This document shows positions 58,031 to 64,000 of a stretch of 64,000 bases of DNA, one piece after another (position 1 is the first letter of the stretch; each line of letters begins with the position of its first letter). The notes beneath the pieces were generated by a model. That model was not told where the DNA came from and did not search any database. It worked only from the letters and a program-made list of their open reading frames with translations. Source of the DNA: Pseudomonas sp. PDM15 (GTDB taxonomy: Bacteria; Pseudomonadota; Gammaproteobacteria; Pseudomonadales; Pseudomonadaceae); assembly GCF_014851565.1 (NCBI RefSeq), contig NZ_JACVAA010000004.1:496001-560000 (forward strand), read 5' to 3'. The translations under genes and the position numbers were made by a program.

Positions 58031-59188
58031 TCAGAAGACGAAGTCGACGCCGGCGCTGATGATGTCGCCGTCGTAGTTGCGCGCCGGTACGCCGAGCAGG
58101 CCGTTGGTGCGGTCGTTGACAGTGTTGTCGTACAGCTCCTGGGAGTTGCGCACGAATACGCCGTCGTAGCCACCGTTGGTGTCCACGCGCTTGTACTCGC
58201 CCTTCAGCACCACGGTCGGCAGGATGTTGTAGTTCAGGCCGAGGGTCCAGGAGTTCTGGCGGCCTTCGTCCTCGTCCAGCTGGGCATAGGTGACGTGAGC
58301 CAGGAAGTCGCCGAAGCGGCGGCCGCCCATCAGGTAGAACGAGTCGGTGCTGTGGGTGTTGTCATTCTCGATCACGCGGCTGGTCCACTCGTTGGCGGTC
58401 AGCCAGGTGCCGTTGTCGTACTGGTAGCCGATCGAGGTGAACTTGCCCTTGTCCTTGTCCAGCGCCAGCAGGGTGGCGGAGCTCGGGTTGCCGAAGATGT
58501 CGGTGAAGCTGCCGGCGATCTCGGTCTCGATATCGGACTCCACATAACCGACGCGGAAGGTGCCGTAGTCGTTGGTGGCCAGGCTCACGCTGGCGCCGAA
58601 GACGTTGTCGTAGTCGATGTCGAATTCTTCGTCGTACAGGTAGTAGTCACGGTTCTTGGCAACACCGCCGGCTACCTGGAAGGAGACGGTGGCGAAGGAC
58701 AGCGGCAGGTTGTAGACCAGGTCCGCGCCTTCGTAGTTGGACAGCTGGACCTGGCTGTAGACCTCGTCCGGCAGGCGCAGCCAGGGGTAGGCGAAGCCCA
58801 CGTCGATGCTCTCGGAATACATGTACACCGGGGTGCGCAGGCGGCCGAAGCGCATCATCAGATTGTCGGTGCTCTGCCAGGACAGGTAGGCCCATTCCAG
58901 GTTGGCTTTCCACTCGTCGGAGTACGCCTTGGCGGTGGTCTGCAGGGTCAGGCCGACGGTGTCGGTGACGCCGTAGGTCAGCTGGGCGCCGAACTTGCTC
59001 AGCTGGTCGCCGCGCCAGGAATCGTTGGTCTGGCCGGAGAGACCGTAGCCACGGCCGTCGTCTTCACCACCCAGGTAGGTGACGCCGACGGTGCCGAAAC
59101 CGTTGATGAGGGCTTCGCCTTGTTCCAGCGCGAATGCCGAGGTGCTGGCCAGGCAGATGGCCAGGCCGAGGACGCGGGCAGTAGTCAT
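58031..59188 (-). CDS. Outer-membrane porin, 16-18 strand type
   Basis: 385 residues from the ATG at 59188; an ATG five codons earlier has no ribosome site. A signal peptide ends near AFA (about residue 21). The rest is alternating aromatic/polar beta strands (YLSWQSTDNLMMRFGRLRTP, YDNGTWLTANEWTSRV) and the last residue is Phe in GVDFVF, as expected for BamA-assembled barrels. Substrate unknown. It lies between a chemoreceptor and the PstS-like gene. Confidence 0.85.
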   Translation of the reverse strand: MTTARVLGLAICLASTSAFALEQGEALINGFGTVGVTYLGGEDDGRGYGLSGQTNDSWRGDQLSKFGAQLTYGVTDTVGLTLQTTAKAYSDEWKANLEWAYLSWQSTDNLMMRFGRLRTPVYMYSESIDVGFAYPWLRLPDEVYSQVQLSNYEGADLVYNLPLSFATVSFQVAGGVAKNRDYYLYDEEFDIDYDNVFGASVSLATNDYGTFRVGYVESDIETEIAGSFTDIFGNPSSATLLALDKDKGKFTSIGYQYDNGTWLTANEWTSRVIENDNTHSTDSFYLMGGRRFGDFLAHVTYAQLDEDEGRQNSWTLGLNYNILPTVVLKGEYKRVDTNGGYDGVFVRNSQELYDNTVNDRTNGLLGVPARNYDGDIISAGVDFVF

Positions 59189-59211
59189 GCGGTGATGCTC
59201 CATTGAATGGG

Positions 59212-60834
59212 TTAAACGCGGAATTGGGCCGTTGCCGCGCGCAGGTGGTCTCCTGTGCTGACCAGCTGCTCGCCTAGGCGTGCGGTGGCGTCGGCCCCGT
59301 TGGCGGTTGCTTGGGCATCCTGCTGCAACACTTGGGTCTCTTGTTGGATGGAACTGGACAGGCCGATCTGCTCCTGGGTGAGCTGGGCGATGCCGGCGTT
59401 CAACTGGTCGATCTGACCCACCGCCACGGCGATGGATTCGAGCATGCGGGTGGCTTCCACCGAGCGCTCGATGCTGTGCTGCGCCTTGTCGCCGTTGGCG
59501 GTCATGACGTTGAGCACGCCGTTGGCGCTGTTCTGCAGGCGCTGGATGATCTGCTGGATCTCCGCGGTGGAGGCGGCGGTCTTCTGCGCAAGGTTGCGCA
59601 CCTCGTCGGCGACCACAGCGAAGCCGCGGCCCTGCTCGCCGGCACGGGCGGCCTCGATGGCGGCGTTGAGCGCCAGCAGGTTGGTCTGTTCGGCGATGCT
59701 GCGGATCACGGTGAGCACCGAGCCCACCTGCTGGGTCTCTTCCTCCAGCTGTTCCATGGCCTGTACCGCGCCCATCACGCTGCTGCCCAAGTCGCTGATG
59801 CTGCTGGACAGACTGCCGATGCTCTCGCGGGCGGTGCCGGCCTGGCGCGAGGCGGCGCCGGCGCCTTCGGAGGCCTGCTGCGAACGCTGGGCCACTTCCA
59901 GGATGCTGCTGGTCATGGTCTGGATGTCGCGGCCGATCGAATCGGTATGGCCTTGCTGCGAGCGGGCGTTCTGGATGGAGTCCTGGGTCAGCCGATAAAG
60001 CTCCTTGGACATGTCGCCCAGCGGGCTGGCGGCATCGATGGTCTGGCGGATGGTGCCCTGCAGCTTGTCGAGGAAGCCGTTGAACAGCTGGATCATCTCG
60101 CCGATCTCGTCGCGCGAGTCGACATTGACCCGGCGGGTCAGGTCGCCGTCGCCACGGGCGATGGCTTTCAGCGAATCGATCACGCCGTGCACGTTGCCCA
60201 TGATGCCGCGGATGATCACCCAGGCGCCGAGGCCGACCAGGCCGACCAGCAGGGCAGTGAGGATGAAGCCGACGCGAGTGGTCTCGGCGTTGTCGGTGCG
60301 GGCCTGGCCGAGGGTGCTCTGGAAGTCTTCATAGGCATGGGCGCGGAAGGTCTCGCCGAGCTTCTGCGCGGCGGCCAGGTCGCTGGCCATGCGGTCCAGG
60401 TTGGGGCGCAGGTCTTCGAAGCCGGCGCTGCCCTTGATCAGCTGCTCGGAGGAGGACAGGGCATTGTCGGCGTAGCGGCCGATGGCCTGCCGCCAGGCAT
60501 CCAGCTCACCGGCGCGCTCGCTGTTGGCGCGGGTCAGCGGCTGCAGGGCCTGCTGCAGGTTGGCGATCTCGGCCAGCACCTGGCGCGCTTCGTCCAGGGT
60601 CGACAGCTCGCCGGCGGCGACGGCGCTATTGAGCAGGCCGGGCAGGCGGGAGAACTGGAAATTCACCGCATCGGCTTTTTCCAGGGTGGGGAAGCTATGG
60701 GTTTCCAGGGTATCCAGGCGGGCATCGTTGGCCGACAGCTGCACCGAGTTGTAGCCCACGAAGAGCAGCAGGCCGAGCAGCGCAACGGCAGGCAGCAGCG
60801 ACAACTTCAGGGTCAGCGATAGATTCTTCAGCAT
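59212..60834 (-). CDS. Methyl-accepting chemotaxis protein, third
   Basis: 540 residues. The first helix is at about 8-28, a four-helix-bundle-like periplasmic domain of about 155 residues follows, and the second helix lies at about 187-208. HAMP comes next, then the signalling domain with [20 protein letters not shown]. The start at 60834 has no clear ribosome site. It stands first in a likely operon with the porin (23 bases apart) and the PstS-like protein. That suggests it senses the compound these bind or pass. Confidence 0.92.
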   Translation of the reverse strand: MLKNLSLTLKLSLLPAVALLGLLLFVGYNSVQLSANDARLDTLETHSFPTLEKADAVNFQFSRLPGLLNSAVAAGELSTLDEARQVLAEIANLQQALQPLTRANSERAGELDAWRQAIGRYADNALSSSEQLIKGSAGFEDLRPNLDRMASDLAAAQKLGETFRAHAYEDFQSTLGQARTDNAETTRVGFILTALLVGLVGLGAWVIIRGIMGNVHGVIDSLKAIARGDGDLTRRVNVDSRDEIGEMIQLFNGFLDKLQGTIRQTIDAASPLGDMSKELYRLTQDSIQNARSQQGHTDSIGRDIQTMTSSILEVAQRSQQASEGAGAASRQAGTARESIGSLSSSISDLGSSVMGAVQAMEQLEEETQQVGSVLTVIRSIAEQTNLLALNAAIEAARAGEQGRGFAVVADEVRNLAQKTAASTAEIQQIIQRLQNSANGVLNVMTANGDKAQHSIERSVEATRMLESIAVAVGQIDQLNAGIAQLTQEQIGLSSSIQQETQVLQQDAQATANGADATARLGEQLVSTGDHLRAATAQFRV

Positions 60835-61078
60835 GAGCAGGTACCCAAAGTCGGGGGGCGCGAAGTGTACAGGAAGCCGTTTAGTGGCTAAAGGCCACTT
60901 ATCGGTCATCCTGTGACCATTACTATGGTTGTAGGGTGTTATTGCTATGTCGGCCGTCCCTCTTCTTTCTATAGCTGCAAAATGCCGGTCTTGCCTGAGT
61001 CCGTCGGTCGCAGGCGGCTCTGGCGGCGCCGCTGGGCAGTCGCCTAGACTCAGCGCATAACTAGAAAAGGAGCCTCCG

Positions 61079-62758
61079 ATGCGCGCTGCGATATTGCTCG
61101 GCCTGGTGCTGAGCGCGGCCACGCATGCGGCCGATCCCCTGCAGGAGGCCGTGGCCGAGCTGCAGCCCAGCTCCCTGGGTGCCGCCGAGCAGCGCGCCGA
61201 GCTGGCCTGGTTCGCCGAGGCCGGCAAGCCGTTCGCCGGCATGCAGGTGCGGGTGATCGCCGAGCGCATCGACACTCACTGGTACGAGACCAATGTTCTG
61301 GCTCCGTTGTTCACTCGGCTGACCGGCATCCGCGTGATCCATGAGATCAGCGGCGAAGACGACGTGGTCAACAAGCTGCGCACCCAGCAGGAGACCGGCC
61401 TGCCGCTGTACGACGCCTATGTCAGCGACAGCGACCTGCTCGGCCAGCACTTCCGCGACGGCCAGGTGTTGGTGCTGTCCGACTTCATGGCTGGCGAGGG
61501 CGCCAGCGTGACCCTGCCGACCCTCGATCTGAACGACTTCATCGGCCTGCCCTTCGTCACCGCCCCCGACGGCAAGCTGTACCAGCTGCCCGACCAGCAG
61601 TTCGCCAACCTCTACTGGTACCGCCGCGACTGGTTCGAGCGCCCGGAGCTGCGCAAGGCCTTCCGCCAGCGCTACGGCTACGAGCTGGACGTGCCGCAGA
61701 ACTGGTCGGCCTACGAGGACATCGCCGCCTTCTTCACCGAGCAGGTCGGCGAACTCGACGGCCAGCGCGTCTACGGCCACATGGACTACGGTGGCTTCGA
61801 CCCCTCCATCGGCTGGCGCCTGTCCGACGCCTGGCTGGGCATGGCCGGGGTGGCCGACCTGGGCCTGCCCAACGGCTTGCCGGTGGACGACTGGGGTATC
61901 CGCGTCGAGGGCTGCCGCCCGGCAGGCGCCAGTGTCGCCCGTGGTGGTGCGCTGGACAGTCCGGCGGCGGTCTACGCCATCCAGCAGTACGTCGACTGGC
62001 TGCAGCGCTACGCGCCGCCCGAGGCGCAGCAGATGAGCTTCAACCAGGCCGGCAATGTCGCCGCCCGTGGCCACGTGGCCCAGCAGATATTCTGGTACAC
62101 CGCCTTCACCGCCGACTACACCAAGCTGGGCAGCCCGGTGGTGGACGTCGAGGGCAGGCCCAAGTGGCGGGTGGCGCCGTCGCCGCGCGGCGCCTATTGG
62201 CGCGACGGCATGAAGTCCGGCTACCAGGATGTCGGCGCCTGGACCCTGCTCAAGGCCACGCCGCTGCGCCAGCGCCAGGCGGCCTGGCTGTACGCCCAGT
62301 TCGTCACCGCCAAGAGCGTGTCGCTGCGCAAGACCCTGGTCGGCCTGACCCCGATCCGCCGCTCCGATCTCGACTCGCCGGCCCTGCTGGCCGAGGCGCC
62401 GCGCCTGGGTGGCCTGGTCGAGTTCTACCGCAGCCGTGCCGCCCGGCGCTGGACCCCGACCGGCGCCAACGTGCCGGACTACAGCGGCATGGCCAGCCTG
62501 TGGTGGCGCCAGCTGCACCCGGCGGTGTCGGGCAAGCTCAGCGCGAGCCAGGCCCTGGGCAATCTGGCCCTGGCCTTCGACCGCCACCTGCAGGTGGTCG
62601 GCCAGCGTCAGCAACATGCTTGCGCGCCGGCGCTGAATCCGCCGCGCCCGCCCGGCGAGTGGCTGGGCCAGCCCGGCGCACCCTGGCCACGCCTGGACAA
62701 CGAGCGCCCGCCCGGGCGCACCCTGCCGTACGAGGAGGCCCTGCGTGCGTGGGATTAG
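61079..62758 (+). CDS. ABC transporter solute-binding protein (sugar/glycerol type)
   Basis: 559 residues; ATG 61079 with AAGGAG upstream. A signal peptide (about 1-18) leads to an SBP_bac_1-like body with family-typical [38 protein letters not shown] and [18 protein letters not shown]. It resembles the glycerol-binding GlpV-like group. No permease or ATPase genes follow, so it is an orphan or serves a signalling system. Its stop overlaps the next gene by 14 bases. Confidence 0.82.
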   Translation: MRAAILLGLVLSAATHAADPLQEAVAELQPSSLGAAEQRAELAWFAEAGKPFAGMQVRVIAERIDTHWYETNVLAPLFTRLTGIRVIHEISGEDDVVNKLRTQQETGLPLYDAYVSDSDLLGQHFRDGQVLVLSDFMAGEGASVTLPTLDLNDFIGLPFVTAPDGKLYQLPDQQFANLYWYRRDWFERPELRKAFRQRYGYELDVPQNWSAYEDIAAFFTEQVGELDGQRVYGHMDYGGFDPSIGWRLSDAWLGMAGVADLGLPNGLPVDDWGIRVEGCRPAGASVARGGALDSPAAVYAIQQYVDWLQRYAPPEAQQMSFNQAGNVAARGHVAQQIFWYTAFTADYTKLGSPVVDVEGRPKWRVAPSPRGAYWRDGMKSGYQDVGAWTLLKATPLRQRQAAWLYAQFVTAKSVSLRKTLVGLTPIRRSDLDSPALLAEAPRLGGLVEFYRSRAARRWTPTGANVPDYSGMASLWWRQLHPAVSGKLSASQALGNLALAFDRHLQVVGQRQQHACAPALNPPRPPGEWLGQPGAPWPRLDNERPPGRTLPYEEALRAWD

Positions 62759-63455
62759 CCTGCTGTTGCTGAGCCTGCTCAGCCTGCCGCTGGCGGCGGC
62801 CGAGCTGCAGCTGTTCGCCTGGGAGCGCGCGCCGCTGGTGCAGCAGCGCCCCGATGGCAGCGCCAGCGGCCTGGTGCCGGAGCTGACCGCCGAGCTGTTC
62901 CGCCGTGCCGACATCGCCTATCGACTGAGCTTCATGCCGCTGCAGCGCGCCCTGCACCAGGTGCAGCAGCAGGAGCGCAGCTGCGTGCTGCTGGTGGAAC
63001 GCCAGCAGGAGCGCGAGCCGCACTTCGCCTGGGTCGGCCCGCTGCTGGTGTCGCGCCTGGGGCTGTACGCCAAGGCCGACGACAACCTGCAGCTGAGCAG
63101 CCTGGAGCAGGTGCGCGGCCTGCGCGTGCTCAGCCACCAGGGCTCCGGCGCCGGCGAGTACCTGCAGAGCATCGGCGTGGAAGTGATCTATTCGAACAAG
63201 GAGTCGCTCAACCTGAGCATGCTGCAGCGCAGCCGCGCGCGGCTATGGGCGACCAGCTCAGCGGTGGTGGACTCGCTCCCGGCCACCCCGCGCCCGCGCG
63301 AGGTGCTGCCGTTCCTGACCCTGATGGAAGACATCGCCTGCCATCCGCGTATGGACCCCGGCGAGTTGCAGCGCCTGCAGGACCATCTGCGGCGGATGTA
63401 CCGCGAAGGTTGGGTGCAGGCGCTGTACCGCAAGCACGGCCTCGAGCTGCGCTGA
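62745..63455 (+). CDS. Small periplasmic binding-type protein (SBP family 3-like)
   Basis: 236 residues. The GTG at 62745 has GGAGG six bases upstream, and the gene overlaps the previous one. A signal peptide ends near AAA (about residue 20). SBP_bac_3-like lobes follow (SGLVPELTAELFRRADIAYR, VRGLRVLSHQGSGAGEYL). It is probably translated together with the larger binding protein. Its stop codon's last base is the first base of the MITE-like element. Confidence 0.78.
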   Translation: MRGISLLLLSLLSLPLAAAELQLFAWERAPLVQQRPDGSASGLVPELTAELFRRADIAYRLSFMPLQRALHQVQQQERSCVLLVERQQEREPHFAWVGPLLVSRLGLYAKADDNLQLSSLEQVRGLRVLSHQGSGAGEYLQSIGVEVIYSNKESLNLSMLQRSRARLWATSSAVVDSLPATPRPREVLPFLTLMEDIACHPRMDPGELQRLQDHLRRMYREGWVQALYRKHGLELR

Positions 63456-63596
63456 GAACCTGTTTACGATCTCCTGACTCGCGGCCATACCGCGTTAAAA
63501 GTGGTCTCAAAATGCTCATTTACACTTCGTAAACTGCGCTTTTTCGGCCACTTTTGCCTTGTCTGGCTCTAATTCAGAAGATCGTAAACAGGTTCT
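63455..63596. repeat. MITE-like element with 18-bp terminal inverted repeats
   Basis: 142 bases. The left end AGAACCTGTTTACGATCT and the right end AGATCGTAAACAGGTTCT are perfect inverted repeats. Inside, AAAAGTGG (63497-63504) and CCACTTTT (63548-63555) pair, so the whole element can fold. It has no coding capacity. It starts exactly at the last base of a stop codon. Similar dispersed elements occur in Pseudomonas; a mobilising transposase is not in this window. Confidence 0.75.
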
Positions 63597-63611
63597 GAGG
63601 CCCGCGCTGCC

Positions 63612-64000
63612 TCAGGAGCGGGACTGCAGCGGCGTGGCGAGCCCGTTCAGCGTCTGATCGAGCACCTCACGGGCCTGATCGAGGATCTGCTGTTTCCAGT
63701 CATCGGCATCGACATAGAAGGCATCGCGCAACTTGCTCTTGATCCGCTCCTGTTGGGCGGCAGGTGTCTGCGGGTTGCGGTACAGCCAGTGATCGCCGCG
63801 CATGCCGTTGAGTACCTGCAGGCCCGGCAGGGTGCCGTACTCCAGGGTCAGGCCGTTGTACTCGGCCTGCGGGCAGATCTCCGGGACCACGTTGTCGATG
63901 GTGCCGTTGAGCTTGGCCGACACCGAGTTGCCCTCGGCGCTGTTGGTGACCTGCTCGCCCCACCAGCGGCGGCAGCGGGCGATGTCTTCCGGCGTCTGCC
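63612..64000 (-). CDS. Hypothetical protein, C-terminal part (runs off right edge)
   Basis: About 129 residues are visible; the frame stays open through the window end, so the start lies beyond. Visible parts include CRRWWGEQV, an NGTIDNVVPEICPQAEYN segment, and a C-terminal helix ending LQSRS. There is no obvious domain. The GTG at 63923 in frame is not likely to be the start, because coding continues upstream without interruption. Confidence 0.6.
   Translation of the reverse strand, partial: QTPEDIARCRRWWGEQVTNSAEGNSVSAKLNGTIDNVVPEICPQAEYNGLTLEYGTLPGLQVLNGMRGDHWLYRNPQTPAAQQERIKSKLRDAFYVDADDWKQQILDQAREVLDQTLNGLATPLQSRS

Noticed and set aside
63612..63923. Complete 103-residue gene starting at the GTG at 63923
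   Set aside because: The frame continues open to the window edge with coding-like sequence, so this is the C-terminal part of a longer gene.

Overview
The window is high-GC, gene-dense DNA from a Pseudomonas (gamma-proteobacterium). The strongest evidence is a recognisable ntrC-ntrB / glnA-thiI-typA block, the GDSL autotransporter esterase EstA, a LasB-type elastase precursor, an RsmY small RNA with its GacA box, and Pseudomonas-type REP hairpins. I see no tRNA, rRNA, CRISPR array, prophage or complete insertion sequence. Most of the window reads as chromosomal core and near-core DNA. The exceptions are the left edge and two repeat patches.

Layout. 1-1457: a type VI secretion PAAR effector with a Cys/His C-terminal domain, followed by a lipoprotein cut by the window edge that is probably its immunity protein. 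1762-12235: a chemoreceptor, a YgjP metallopeptidase, a double cNMP-binding protein with a degenerate rhodanese, a solute-binding protein, a GreA/B-like protein, a DMT transporter, ElaA, DinB, HDOD and DJ-1 family proteins. 12314-12484: three different palindromic repeats in a row. 12547-16313: an HI0933-type flavoprotein, a tiny zinc-ribbon protein and YccS. 16476-25747: nitrogen control (ntrC, ntrB), two DUF4124 proteins, glnA with a sigma-54 promoter and two NtrC boxes, then thiI and typA. 25837-30680: two exported proteins, a LytS/LytTR two-component system and an elastase precursor.

30856-37869 is the most interesting block. A tightly packed six-gene operon encodes a DMT exporter, a JAMM protease, a ubiquitin-like/E1-like/rhodanese fusion, a cysteine-synthase homologue, a serine acetyltransferase with a C-terminal extension, and an AlaX-type tRNA editing protein. 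A MocR-type regulator is divergent, with palindromes in and beside the control region. The gene set looks like protein-thiocarboxylate-dependent cysteine (or thio-metabolite) synthesis plus export.

38091-64000: a chemoreceptor, a phosphoethanolamine transferase, estA, a PepSY membrane protein with a tiny partner, a YkgJ protein, rsmY, a LysR regulator, MOSC and amidotransferase proteins, an alpha/beta hydrolase, and a second PepSY/tiny-protein pair. Next come an exonuclease overlapping a cNMP/CBS/DUF294 protein, and an MFS/LysR/nitronate-monooxygenase cluster. A chemoreceptor-porin-PstS-like operon, two solute-binding proteins, a MITE-like element touching a stop codon, and a gene running off the right edge complete the window.
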